Source: Aliitabrizicola sp031408575
Lineage (GTDB): Bacteria > Pseudomonadota > Alphaproteobacteria > Rhodobacterales > Rhodobacteraceae
Length of the DNA stretch: 10,620 bases
Direction of reading: 5' to 3'
Assembly: GCA_031408575.1 (NCBI GenBank)
Contig: JANNWS010000010.1
Coordinates: forward strand, 1-10,620
Made by a program: the position numbers and the translations under genes. Below are positions 1-7,345 of this stretch, in pieces. The notes below the pieces were generated by a model. It ran no database searches. It was not told where the DNA came from and saw nothing but the letters and a program-made list of their open reading frames with translations. The number at the start of each line of letters is the position of its first letter. Within the stretch, counting starts at the first letter, position 1.

Positions 1-214
1 CCGCACCTACCGCCATGCGCTGTGCATCGTTCTGGATCGTGTCGATCTGCGATGCCTGCTCGGCGTTCATCGTTTCGGTCGCGGATTGCCGCGCTTCCAT
101 CGCCGAGGCCCACCACACGATGGCAGCACTCTGCGCCAGCAGGCCAAGGATCAGGCCAATGGGCAGGCGCTTGTCCAGGTGCCACGCGCTGTCTTGTGTC
201 TGTTCAGGTGGCAT
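1..214 (-). CDS. Membrane-anchored small phage protein (C-terminus beyond the window)
   Basis: The first 71 codons of a gene that runs off the left edge. The N-terminus is 'MPPEQTQDSAWHLDKRLP'. A single membrane segment follows at about residues 18-36 (IGLILGLLAQSAAIVWWAS). Next comes a polar, helix-prone stretch rich in E, Q, A and T with coiled-coil character (from MEARQSATETMNAEQ). The charge pattern (K, R before the membrane segment) predicts a cytoplasmic N-terminus and a periplasmic helix. 'WHLDKR.P......' followed by a hydrophobic segment with WW is a recurring start of small membrane proteins near lysis genes in rhodobacterial phages. A spanin- or holin-associated role is possible but unproven. 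ATG 214 has AAGGAG 9 bases upstream. It lies beyond the terminator, so it needs read-through or its own promoter; I recognise none. Confidence 0.7.
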   Translation of the reverse strand, partial: MPPEQTQDSAWHLDKRLPIGLILGLLAQSAAIVWWASAMEARQSATETMNAEQASQIDTIQNDAQRMAVGA

Positions 215-237
215 TCGGCGCGGCTCCTTCGCACAAC

Positions 238-258
238 AAAAAACCCGCAACATGCGGG
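238..258 (-). terminator. Intrinsic (Rho-independent) terminator
   Basis: On the transcribed strand, CCCGCA (258-253), loop TGT and TGCGGG (249-244) form a perfect 6-bp GC-rich stem directly followed by TTTTTT (243-238) and then GTTG. It starts 25 bases after the stop of the 284-643 gene and ends 23 bases before the next start codon. It should close the structural operon. No matching U-run exists for the plus strand. Confidence 0.9.
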
Positions 259-283
259 CCGGGGGTGGGATATGGCGGCGGTG

Positions 284-643
284 TCAGGCGATGGTCAGAA
301 TCGTCGCGGCCTTGGGCAATGCCGCTTTCACCACGGGCGGCTCCGTGGCCTTGCGCCGCAGCACAAAATCGCCGTTCGGCAGAATGTCCACCACTTCAAG
401 ATCACTGCCCACGCCATAATCCGCGCCGACACCATCGGTCAGCAGCGTGGCGTCGATCGTCCACTTGGCCCGGTCTGCCCGGTCATTGGGCAGGTCTGAC
501 ACATCAACGATGCGATACGGCTTTCCCGCTGGCACGTCCTTTTGCGCGATCTGCTCAATCGTCAGGCCGCACTCGCAGGGGATCAGAACGGAAACCCCGC
601 CCTCATCATTTTCGAAGATCACTCGGGCATTCATATCAATCAT
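284..643 (-). CDS. Unknown protein paired with the fibre-like gene
   Basis: A 119-residue, acidic, soluble-looking protein. It starts 'MIDMNARVIFENDEGGVSVL' and continues with 'CECGLTIEQIAQKDVPAG' (23-40), 'KPYRIVDVSDLPNDRADRAK' (41-60) and a second part 'GSDLEVVDILPNGDFVLRRK' (79-98). The combination '.VIFE...G.V.VL.P...L....IA.KDVP.G.PYRIV...DLP.DR' recurs beside fibre genes of other phages; no function is known to me. A fibre-assembly or attachment role is only suggested by position. AGGTGA, which contains the stop of the upstream gene, lies 5 bases before ATG 643; ATG 634 is a second in-frame option. It is the last gene before the terminator. Confidence 0.7.
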   Translation of the reverse strand: MIDMNARVIFENDEGGVSVLIPCECGLTIEQIAQKDVPAGKPYRIVDVSDLPNDRADRAKWTIDATLLTDGVGADYGVGSDLEVVDILPNGDFVLRRKATEPPVVKAALPKAATILTIA

Positions 644-648
644 GGCAC

Positions 649-1266
649 TCACCTGAAAACGACTGCATGGATTTGGGCATAGTCCGTATTGACGAAGGCG
701 TTGCTGAAGGTGTTGATCCGCAGCGCGGCAGTCGTCAGCGCCAACGGCACCGACAACGCACCGATGGCGCTGGTAAAAAGCGCACCGTTTGCATCGGCCA
801 GCGCGGTCGTGAAATTCACGTTGTAGTCCCCCACCGCATTGTCGGTCAGGCTCGACACATTCCCCGACGCGCGGATCGCGATCGTCCCCGTGCCGTTGAA
901 GTTGACCCAAGCGCGCGCGGGATAAAGCGGGGCAGCACCGGAAACGCCGATGTTCAGCATCGCCAGCAGTTGCGTCATGCTCACGTCCTGCACCGCAGCC
1001 GCCGATCCGGTCGGGTTGCCGCGCAGCGTGTTGGCCACGATGGTTTCAGGGTTGACCACCAGCCAGGCCGTGTTGGCCGTGTTCCTGACCCGCAGCACGG
1101 GCGGCGATACCCCGGTATCCAGCCAAGGTTGGCCCTGTACCGTTGGCGACGGGGCCGACGCGCCTGAACTGCCGGAAAACAGTGCGGCAAGGATCGTGTT
1201 CAGGTTGTTCCGAAACGCCAGACCCGACAGGGCGACGGCAAGGCTTTGGGATGCGGTCTGCGCCAT
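649..1266 (-). CDS. Small tail fibre-like protein with fibre-tip domain
   Basis: A 205-residue protein. The N-terminal part (1-110) carries 'VQGQPWLDTGVSPPVLRVRN' (43-62) followed by 'TAWLVV', a short module seen in phage tail and fibre-associated proteins, and 'ANTLRGNPTGSAAAVQDVSM' (78-97), a linker typical of fibre stems. The C-terminal part contains 'ARAWVNFNGTGTIAIRASGN' (117-136) and 'TDNAVGDYNVNFTTALADAN' (141-160), a beta-rich fibre-tip motif common in marine and alphaproteobacterial phages. Together with the upstream tip protein it probably takes part in receptor binding. The open frame extends to 1443, but the ATG at 1266 overlaps the previous stop (TAATG) with GAGG 7 bases upstream, and the longer start would cover 177 bases of the tip gene. 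Confidence 0.75.
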   Translation of the reverse strand: MAQTASQSLAVALSGLAFRNNLNTILAALFSGSSGASAPSPTVQGQPWLDTGVSPPVLRVRNTANTAWLVVNPETIVANTLRGNPTGSAAAVQDVSMTQLLAMLNIGVSGAAPLYPARAWVNFNGTGTIAIRASGNVSSLTDNAVGDYNVNFTTALADANGALFTSAIGALSVPLALTTAALRINTFSNAFVNTDYAQIHAVVFR

Positions 1267-3857
1267 TAAGCTGCCTCTTGTGCGATAAGACGAAGTTGAT
1301 CGACCGCGGGGGTGTATCCCGCGTCCGTGCTGGTCAGAATGGCGCGGGCCTGCACGCCCCATGCCTGAATTTCGGTATTCTCCACCCGTCCCCACGGCCC
1401 CCAGACCGGCGATCCGGCAGGGTTGTCCGTGGTCGTGCGGCACTCGACCACAACATCCGTCTCGCCGCCGTCCGTGCCGTCAAAACTCAGCCAGGTATCG
1501 ACCGATCCGGGCCGGTTATCCACGTTGTCCAATATCCCGACCACCGAATGCCGGATCACACTGCGAAGCCGGATCGACTTGACCGATCCAAGGTTCATGG
1601 CGGTGGCAAAGGCATAGCTTCCGGTCGTCAGAACGCCGCCCAGAGCGTCAAGGTTTGGAATCGCGTCCCAACTCGCCTCGGCATCGGTATCGCCTGTCGT
1701 GTTCAGCCGCAGCGTCCCGGTATCCAGAATTGTGCCGACCTTGGTGCCGGTGAACGTCGCATCTTCGGTCAGCGTGGTTCCGGTCAGGAACAAAACCACC
1801 TGCGCCCCGCCGGTGGCGATCACCGCTTCCGGCCCAAGGTTGCCGCCCGCGTCTTCGGCCCGCAGCACATAGGAGCCGGGCTTCAGCGGCGGCAGGGCTT
1901 GCGCCGTGCCGCCCGGAACGCTGTCCATGCTCACGCTGTTCGCCCAGGTCGGCACCACAGCCGCCGAATGCCGGATGCGAATGTAACCGCCGACCCGCAC
2001 ATCAAGATCGGGGTGCAAATCCCATTTCAAGATCGCAATCCCGCCCGCCGCCTGAATGGTCAAGCCCGTAATGGCTATCGGCGGGGCGCCAAGACCGATG
2101 ATTTCCTGCGCCACCTCGACCCAAACCGATGACACGCCCAGCCCGTTCAATGCCTTGACGCGAAACTCCCAATCCCCCGGCGCGATGTCCAGTATCTCGA
2201 ATGTCGCGCCATCGGTGCGGCCCTGCACCATCCACGCGCCACCCGCAAGCCGCGCCTCAACCTGATAGGTCACGACAAACGCAGACGGGCTTGCGGACCA
2301 GATCAGCCGTGCCAGCGCCCGCACCCCGGCCCCGTCGCGGGTCTGATACAGGTCTTCGGTCACGGTCAGACCGCCCGGCGCTGCCACATCAAAGGCAGAC
2401 GGCAACGCACTCCGAGGGGCAGCGGCATAAATCGCGGCCTCCGACGTGTTCCACACATAGACCAGCGGCGATGTTTCCCGCAGCACGATCTCGGGCAGCA
2501 TCTGCGCCCCGTCATCACCCCCGTTCAAATCCAGCGTGACGCTGGCCACCTCGAACGGCTTTGCGGCCCAGCCCCAGCGGGCATAGTCGAACGTCACCGT
2601 CTCCCCCGTAGCACAGCGCCACGCGGCCAGCTTGCCCTGAACGGAAAGCGTCATCTGCCGCCGGTTGCGTTCCAGTTCGATCCGGGCCAGACGCTGTGCG
2701 GCGCTGGCGCTGATCGTGAATGGCAGCGAAATGTCGCGCCAGACCAGCTCGTTATTGTCCTCGATCAGATAGGCGACGCTTTGATAGGCCGGGAAGTCAT
2801 CCGGCTGCCAGTCATTTTCCGGGCTGACGAACTGGCCCCGCACCGCGTTGAAATTGGCACTGCGGCTCACCCGCGTCGATACCGTCAGACCGCCCTCGCG
2901 CACGTCATTCCCGGTCAATGCGATCACCGGCACACGGTACGCCCCGGCGTGGATACGCCATGACCCGCCCTGCCAGGCGCAGGTACCAGCCATCGCGGTC
3001 AGCATCGCCTCGATCACGGTTTTGGGTGTCTGATCCAGCGTCACCACACCGTCGCAGGAATAGCGTTGCTCCGACCCGCCCTCGACCTTGGACACCCATT
3101 CATCGCAGACATTCGCGGCCTCGATCAGCGCATCGCTGTCGATCCCGTCCGCCGACCCGATCGCAGCGCCCAGCCCGAACGGCACCAGCGACATATAGTC
3201 GGCCAGGCACAGCGCCGCGTTGCTGGTATAGCCCCGCAGCGCGGTGCGTGGGTCAAGGATGTCGTCCTTGCCCTCCATATCGACGGTGATGTTCGGCACC
3301 CCGTTCGGGTAGGCATCCGCATTCACCGCCAGCTGCAACCCGATGGCAGCACAGCCGTCGAGGCGCTGCTGATAGGTCCACAGCCCGCCCGAATTGCCCG
3401 CAAGGATCGGAAACGGCGAGACGCCCGTGCCACCCAGATGCACCTCGACAGACAAGGCGTTGTTATACCTGCCCTGCGCGCCCCCAACCGACCGCCACGC
3501 CGCCTCGCCGTTGAAATAGATTGCGCTGATCGACTTCACCCGGTGCGCGGCCAGCACGACGATGATTTGCAGCGTCTGGTTTTCCAGCCCGTTGGCGGGG
3601 CGGGAATTGAGGAACACCATCACCCCGCCCTTGCGGGTGCGGCCATAGACCAGACTGCGCGGCGCAACAGGCTCGCGCACCGTCACGGTGCGGTTCTGCA
3701 GGTTCTGTGCAGGCTTTGGCATCAACGCGCTTGACGCAGCCGACAGCAACAGCGACCCGGCCAGTTTAAGCCCGAACGCACCGATCGCCGTTGCTGTTGC
3801 AGCGCTCGCTCCGAATGCAGTCGCAATCGAGGCGATTGCCGTTGCTATGAAAGGCAT
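1266..3857 (-). CDS. Tail tip attachment/host specificity protein (gpJ-like)
   Basis: An 863-residue protein, the largest product here. The N-terminus is an Ala/Gly-rich hydrophobic helix (1-47). 'QNRTVTVREPVAPRSLVYGR' then 'TRKGGVMVFL' (54-83), the usual opening of gpJ-type tip proteins, follows. Residues 90-470 form the hub part, including 'GNSGGLWTYQQRLDGCAAIG' (154-173) and 'DEWVSKVEGGSEQRYSCDGV' (252-271). Two fibronectin type III-like modules cover about 495-585 and 594-680. The C-terminal domain (about 685-860) contains 'SVDTWLSFDGTDGGETDVVV' (785-804), 'RTTTDNPAGSPVWGPWGRV' and 'QARAILTSTDAGYTPAVDQL', a beta-rich part typical of phage tips. It should form the central fibre contacting the host surface. 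GGAGG lies upstream of the ATG. The TAA shares a base with the next ATG. Confidence 0.85.
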   Translation of the reverse strand: MPFIATAIASIATAFGASAATATAIGAFGLKLAGSLLLSAASSALMPKPAQNLQNRTVTVREPVAPRSLVYGRTRKGGVMVFLNSRPANGLENQTLQIIVVLAAHRVKSISAIYFNGEAAWRSVGGAQGRYNNALSVEVHLGGTGVSPFPILAGNSGGLWTYQQRLDGCAAIGLQLAVNADAYPNGVPNITVDMEGKDDILDPRTALRGYTSNAALCLADYMSLVPFGLGAAIGSADGIDSDALIEAANVCDEWVSKVEGGSEQRYSCDGVVTLDQTPKTVIEAMLTAMAGTCAWQGGSWRIHAGAYRVPVIALTGNDVREGGLTVSTRVSRSANFNAVRGQFVSPENDWQPDDFPAYQSVAYLIEDNNELVWRDISLPFTISASAAQRLARIELERNRRQMTLSVQGKLAAWRCATGETVTFDYARWGWAAKPFEVASVTLDLNGGDDGAQMLPEIVLRETSPLVYVWNTSEAAIYAAAPRSALPSAFDVAAPGGLTVTEDLYQTRDGAGVRALARLIWSASPSAFVVTYQVEARLAGGAWMVQGRTDGATFEILDIAPGDWEFRVKALNGLGVSSVWVEVAQEIIGLGAPPIAITGLTIQAAGGIAILKWDLHPDLDVRVGGYIRIRHSAAVVPTWANSVSMDSVPGGTAQALPPLKPGSYVLRAEDAGGNLGPEAVIATGGAQVVLFLTGTTLTEDATFTGTKVGTILDTGTLRLNTTGDTDAEASWDAIPNLDALGGVLTTGSYAFATAMNLGSVKSIRLRSVIRHSVVGILDNVDNRPGSVDTWLSFDGTDGGETDVVVECRTTTDNPAGSPVWGPWGRVENTEIQAWGVQARAILTSTDAGYTPAVDQLRLIAQEAA

Positions 3858-3858
3858 C

Positions 3859-4248
3859 TCAGACCCTCCAACCCTGGGCGCAATCGCGCAGCGGCAATAC
3901 CGTCAATCCATCCTGCGCCAGAAACGCGCCCTGCGACCCGATGCAGACCCCGAACGCCGCGCCCAGCACGATATCCCCGCGCTGCGCCGTGACGGGCCTC
4001 AGCGGCTCGCCCAGCAGCGCCCGGCCCATCGCAGGCAGATCAGCCCAACCGAGCCGCAGCATTTCGCGCCGCGACCCCAGCGCCGTGCCATAACGCCCGC
4101 GCCAGGCTGCCGCCGCATCCACTCCGATCAGCGCGCGGCGCACATCGAAGGCCCATGTCGCACAGTCATGGATGCCCCACTGAAACGGCACGTCCCGCGC
4201 AGCCTCGATGGCGGCACTCAGGCGCTCTTCCCAGCCGTCAAGCCTCAC
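3859..4248 (-). CDS. NlpC/P60-like tail tip protein (DUF6950 type)
   Basis: A 129-residue protein. Seen: 'PFQWGIHDCATWAFDVRRAL' (21-40) with H27-D28-C29, 'AWRGRYGTALGSRREM' (48-63), 'AQRGDIVLG' (88-96), 'GVCIGSQGAFLAQDGLTVLP' (100-119) and a final 'CAQGWRV'. This is the layout of short DUF6950 proteins, related to NlpC/P60 cysteine peptidases and encoded where GTA gp14 or lambda gpK sits. A tail-tip peptidoglycan-cleaving role would be expected. However, the only histidine is H27, in front of the cysteine; the usual catalytic histidine in the second half is absent (GVCIGSQ stands there). It may be structural or use other residues. The start is GTG, overlapping the previous stop (GTGA). Confidence 0.75.
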   Translation of the reverse strand: MRLDGWEERLSAAIEAARDVPFQWGIHDCATWAFDVRRALIGVDAAAAWRGRYGTALGSRREMLRLGWADLPAMGRALLGEPLRPVTAQRGDIVLGAAFGVCIGSQGAFLAQDGLTVLPLRDCAQGWRV

Positions 4249-4805
4249 GATCGGCCCCAGACGATTTCCTGCTCCTGGATCGACGTGACATAGGCAAAGC
4301 CGTAGTCGGTCGGATAAAGCTGCAACTGACCCTCGTTCGTGTAGCGAAACTCGCGCGGCACGTTCAGGTCGATCAGCCGGGATTCGTAGCTGATCGTGAT
4401 AGTGCAGCTGTCCATACTGTCAGCGATCTGCGGCACGTCCAACCGCCCCGTGAAGATCAGGACCGGATCCGCGATGATCGCGCCGGCAGTGGTCAGAAGG
4501 CCAAGCCACAGCGACCCCGGCAAGCCCTGCCGCGCATCCGTGATGGCTGCTGACACCAGTTCGGGCGGCACACCGGAAAGGGTCACCGCCGTACCGTTCG
4601 CGACAATCTCGCCCGTCTCCTCGATCGCCCCGATGCCCAGCAGTGTGCCAGCGCCGGTCCAGGTCACCGCGTTCCAGACCACATCGCCCAGCCCCGACCA
4701 AAACCGCACCGTGCCCGACGCAAACACGCCCTCGAAAAAGATCACCGGCCGCAGGTTCTGATCCACCAGGGCGGTGGCAAAGCCCGGCGTCAGATCGCGG
4801 CTCAT
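4245..4805 (-). CDS. Tail hub/tip assembly protein (GTA gp13 / lambda gpL position)
   Basis: A 186-residue, mostly beta protein. Distinct segments are 'FWSGLGDVVWNAVTWTGAGT' (35-54), 'GIGAIEETGEIVANGTAVTL' (57-76), 'ITDARQGLPGSLWLGLL' (88-104), 'DPVLIFTGRLDVPQI' (113-127), 'CTITISYESRLIDLNVPREF' (134-153) and 'TDYGFAYVTSIQEQEIVWG' (166-184). Sequences of this type occur in many alphaproteobacterial siphophages between the distal tail protein and the NlpC/P60-like gene, so it probably forms the ring at the tail tip. I cannot name the family with certainty. GTA gp13 and lambda gpL carry four cysteines for an iron-sulfur cluster; this protein has one (C134), so that cluster cannot form. GGGAGG precedes the ATG by 4 bases. 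Confidence 0.65.
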   Translation of the reverse strand: MSRDLTPGFATALVDQNLRPVIFFEGVFASGTVRFWSGLGDVVWNAVTWTGAGTLLGIGAIEETGEIVANGTAVTLSGVPPELVSAAITDARQGLPGSLWLGLLTTAGAIIADPVLIFTGRLDVPQIADSMDSCTITISYESRLIDLNVPREFRYTNEGQLQLYPTDYGFAYVTSIQEQEIVWGRS

Positions 4806-5389
4806 ATCGCCTCCCGCGCCGTGATGCTGAAGCGGTACAGATCGGCAAGACCGATGCTGGCAGGAACCGGCGATGTCAGACGCAGCAGCACACCGGGGTT
4901 GATCACGTTCACAGCCTCGTTATCGGCCGGGCTTGCCCGCAGCTTCGGCACGATCTGCAGCGTAGCCGCACCGGCAGACGGCACGGCGTCTGCCGTCAGC
5001 TGATACAGCCGCGTCGTCGACACTGATCCCATCTGGATGAAATCGCCTGCATTCATCTTGCGGGTTCCCCAGCCATCCGTGATCAGGCTGTTGCCTGTCT
5101 GCGCCGCACCGTTCACCAGCACAGACCCAAGCGCGGGTGGATTTTCTATGAACGGATCGCGAAAGATGAACGTGTCGCGCTGCCCGCCAAGGGCCGCGAA
5201 AAACGCCGACAGTTGCCGACCGGCGGCGCCCTGCGTCACGGCAAGGGAAATCTCATATTCCCACCACTCTCCGCCCCAGTCCTGCACCTGCTGGGTGCCG
5301 GTGAAGGGCGATGCGACGGCGGCAACCGCAGCGCGCAACGTGCGGCTCACATCGGTCACGGATGTGATCGGCAGTTCTGCGGCCGGCAT
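4802..5389 (-). CDS. Distal tail protein (Dit-like, GTA gp12 position)
   Basis: A 195-residue protein directly after the tape measure. Residues 27-50 (SPFTGTQQVQDWGGEWWEYE and following) and 'DTFIFRDP' (72-79) give the pattern 'SPFTG..QV.DWGG.WWE......' known from phage distal tail proteins that form the ring closing the tail tube. The second half (ITDGWGTRKMNAGDFIQMGS, then 'TRLYQLTADAVPSAGAATLQ', then 'NPGVLLRLTSP') looks like a beta-sandwich insertion, a likely platform for the hub. Function is inferred from motif and from the order tape measure - Dit - hub - peptidase - tip shared with the R. capsulatus GTA. It starts at a TGATG overlap and ends in an ATGA overlap. Confidence 0.7.
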   Translation of the reverse strand: MPAAELPITSVTDVSRTLRAAVAAVASPFTGTQQVQDWGGEWWEYEISLAVTQGAAGRQLSAFFAALGGQRDTFIFRDPFIENPPALGSVLVNGAAQTGNSLITDGWGTRKMNAGDFIQMGSVSTTRLYQLTADAVPSAGAATLQIVPKLRASPADNEAVNVINPGVLLRLTSPVPASIGLADLYRFSITAREAI

Positions 5390-6999
5390 CAGCGCCCCCT
5401 GCCCGCTGCAACACGGTTGGCGGCAACCGAGTCGCGCAGCAATCCGGGATAGGCTTCGCGCAGCCGCTTCATGATCAGCACATCCGTGCCTTCCACCGCG
5501 CCGCGCGCATCAATGTTGATCGTCGCACCACCGCCGCCAGACGCCCGCACGCCCAGCTTGCCGCCAATCCGCGTCAGCGGCATGATTGCCTCCGGTCCCG
5601 CCTCGCCCATCAGACCAGCGCCATTCGCCATCGGAAACACGGTCGGGCTGTTGACAATGCCACCCGAGGCGAAGGCCTGGACGCGACCGTTGGCGAAAGC
5701 CCCTCCATCGGCGAACCCCAGCGCCTTGCCGATGCCTGCCAGCAGGCCCCCACCCTCACCATCACCGAACCCGTCCATCAGTGACTTGAACGCACTGTTG
5801 GCCAGCATTTTTGCCAGCTCCGAAAGAAGCCCGGCGACCGCCTCTTGTGCCGATTTGGCCCCGGTCACCAGATCGACAAAGGCCGACTGAAAGCTGCCTT
5901 GAAGCTGCGTGGCGGATGTGGACAAGGCTTCGGTCTGCGCGCGCACCGCACCGATCGCATCTGCCGCACGCGCAGCTCCGCCGCCGCTGCGGCCACCACC
6001 GCCGCCAGAGCCACCAGCCCCGGCCACTCCACCGCCACCGCCACCAGCGATAGTGTCAAATGTCGTGCCCATCAGTTTCTCGGTTTCAGAAACCGTCAGA
6101 TTTGTCAGCGTCAGTTCGGCATTCAGCTTCTGAAGCGCAAGCCGATCAAGTTCCGTGCCCTTGGCGAAAGCCGCAATCGCCTCGGGATCGGGCCGAACCT
6201 CGTAGCGGCGCGTGTTCACATAGGAATCGAGCGTGTTGCCCGCGCGGTCGCGGCTGCCATCGAACCGGCCTTGATTGACCTGATTATCGAGGTTGTTGTT
6301 CAGAACCGCGTCACGCTGCCCATCAATCCCGGCAGTCAGGTTCGCGGCGGCACTCTGCTGTTCCATGCCCCTGATTTTCAGAAGCTGGATTTCCACCGCC
6401 AGAAGGGATTTTCGGGCCGCAAACTCTTTAGCGCTGTTTGAAATAACCAAGGCTGCAGACGCCGACGATGCACCACCCTGCGCCGTGATCGCATCGTTGT
6501 ATTGGTCCTGAACACCCTTCAAGGCTGACACGGCCCCGGTGACACCGCTGATCGAGCCGCCCGTGACGTTCAGCTCATTAACCCAGCTTTTCGTGGCATC
6601 CGCCGCCTGAAACAGATACCCGACCAGCGGCACCAGCACAGCAGCTGCCGTACCCGCCAGAACGCCAAACAGGCCAAACCCACTCAGCAGCTGCGGCAAC
6701 TGCTGCGACAGGGCGCGCGTGGCACTGGTGCCACCTGCGACCTGCACCGCGAAGTCCTGCACTTGGAAGCCGAAGTTCTGCAATCCGCCTCGGGCTGCAT
6801 TTGAACTGCGCTCAAGCGACCGGAAACCGCCCGTCGCGTCGCGCGACATGCGCTGCCCGAACTGGCCCACCTGCGCGCCTGTGCGCTGCAACCCGCCTTC
6901 CAGAACGGTCAGCTGACGGCGAGCCGACGCCACGCCCTTGTCGAACGCAGCGCTTTCCAGTGCCAGAACCGCGCGAAGGGCGCCGATCTCTTCAGCCAT
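5389..6999 (-). CDS. Tail tape measure protein
   Basis: A 536-residue protein, by position and content the tape measure that sets tail length and is ejected with the DNA. The N-terminus is helical ('LRAVLALESAAFDKGVASAR', 8-27). A hydrophobic stretch follows (about 103-129, with FGVLAGTAAAVLVPLVGYLF), suited to membrane insertion during infection, then helical parts (190-310). A glycine-rich linker covers about 319-341. The C-terminal part has the lambda-family hallmark 'ADGGAFANGRVQAFASGGIV' and 'MGEAGPEAIMPLTR' (about 429-477). The protein is short for the class; at roughly 1.5 angstrom per residue the tail would be near 80 nm. ATG 6999 has GGAGGGG 4 bases upstream and overlaps the T-type chaperone end. 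The stop forms TGATG with the next gene. Confidence 0.92.
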   Translation of the reverse strand: MAEEIGALRAVLALESAAFDKGVASARRQLTVLEGGLQRTGAQVGQFGQRMSRDATGGFRSLERSSNAARGGLQNFGFQVQDFAVQVAGGTSATRALSQQLPQLLSGFGLFGVLAGTAAAVLVPLVGYLFQAADATKSWVNELNVTGGSISGVTGAVSALKGVQDQYNDAITAQGGASSASAALVISNSAKEFAARKSLLAVEIQLLKIRGMEQQSAAANLTAGIDGQRDAVLNNNLDNQVNQGRFDGSRDRAGNTLDSYVNTRRYEVRPDPEAIAAFAKGTELDRLALQKLNAELTLTNLTVSETEKLMGTTFDTIAGGGGGGVAGAGGSGGGGGRSGGGAARAADAIGAVRAQTEALSTSATQLQGSFQSAFVDLVTGAKSAQEAVAGLLSELAKMLANSAFKSLMDGFGDGEGGGLLAGIGKALGFADGGAFANGRVQAFASGGIVNSPTVFPMANGAGLMGEAGPEAIMPLTRIGGKLGVRASGGGGATINIDARGAVEGTDVLIMKRLREAYPGLLRDSVAANRVAAGRGR

Positions 7000-7339
7000 T
7001 CTGCCCCTCCGTCATTGCTTCTGCCATCGCCACCCAACTGACCATCAGCGCGTGTATCTCATCCGCCGTTTGCGGCTTTTTCGTCTGCCCCGCGTCGGGG
7101 AAAACCTTGTCAAAGCGCGGCATCTTCTTCGGATCGTTGACCGAATAGGAAATCAACTGTGCCAGCGTGTAGGTGCGGCCATCGTCAAGCCGCTTGGCCC
7201 GCACAGCGCGCTCGACAGTGGCGCGCATGATCACATCCGCTTCACGCAGCGTGATGGCCCAGAACTCCGGCGCAGGCAGGCCCAGACTGGTCCAGGCGAA
7301 CAGAAGCGACGGCCAGTCTAGGCCTCCGTCGCCTCGACG
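6992..7339 (-). CDS. Tail assembly chaperone, T-type extension read by -1 frameshift
   Basis: This minus-one frame has 115 codons from the slip site to TGA. It lacks ATG, GTG or TTG for its first 35 codons; the first usual start is GTG at 7234. Yet the start-less part encodes 'GLDWPSLLFAWTSLGLPAPE' then 'FWAITLREADVIMR', the recognisable core of GTA-type tail chaperones (Phage_TAC_6-like: DWP.L...A...LGL....FW..T..E). The rest (AQLISYSVNDPKKMPRFDKV, then 'ADEIHALMVSWVAMAEAM') is helical and would contact the tape measure or tube protein. I therefore call it the T half of a G-T fusion made with the 7647-7339 gene (103 + 115 residues). An independent short protein starting at 7234 or 7228 would lose the motif. 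It overlaps the tape measure start by 8 bases. Confidence 0.75.
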   Translation of the reverse strand, partial: RRGDGGLDWPSLLFAWTSLGLPAPEFWAITLREADVIMRATVERAVRAKRLDDGRTYTLAQLISYSVNDPKKMPRFDKVFPDAGQTKKPQTADEIHALMVSWVAMAEAMTEGQNG

Positions 7340-7345
7340 TTTCCC
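7306..7345 (-). promoter_or_regulatory. Programmed -1 ribosomal frameshift site: GGGAAAC plus downstream stem-loop
   Basis: The heptamer GGGAAAC occupies 7345-7339 and is phased X-XXY-YYZ (G GGA AAC) in the chaperone frame. After a 6-base spacer (7338-7333), GCGACGG (7332-7326) pairs perfectly with CCGTCGC (7312-7306). Three further pairs (G-U, A-U, G-C) can lengthen the stem to 10 bp and shorten the spacer to 3. The zero-frame TAG (7320-7318) lies in the 13-base loop. In the minus-one frame a TGA stands immediately before the heptamer, so that frame opens exactly at the slip point. The lambda G/GT site is GGGAAAG, one base different. The layout is seen directly; use as a frameshift signal is inferred. 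Confidence 0.8.

Noticed and set aside
644..910. Upstream extension of the 284-643 gene
   Set aside because: It would overlap the fibre-like gene by 262 bases in another frame. ATG 643 has a good ribosome site and gives the coherent protein.
22..1167. Long plus-strand open frame (381 codons), and other plus-strand frames such as 1143-2132 and 3066-3734
   Set aside because: They lie antisense to well-supported minus-strand phage genes, are rich in Arg, Pro, His and Gln as expected for shadows of GC-rich codons, and show no recognisable motif.
5980..6060. Repetitive gcc/acc-rich tract that looks like a simple repeat
   Set aside because: It encodes the glycine-rich linker of the tape measure protein. 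The periodicity is that of glycine codons, not an independent repeat element.
6992..7234. Stand-alone 80-residue gene starting at GTG 7234
   Set aside because: It would leave the conserved chaperone motif untranslated, and the frame is open and motif-bearing back to the slippery heptamer at 7345-7339. A frameshift fusion explains more, although internal initiation as an extra product is not excluded.
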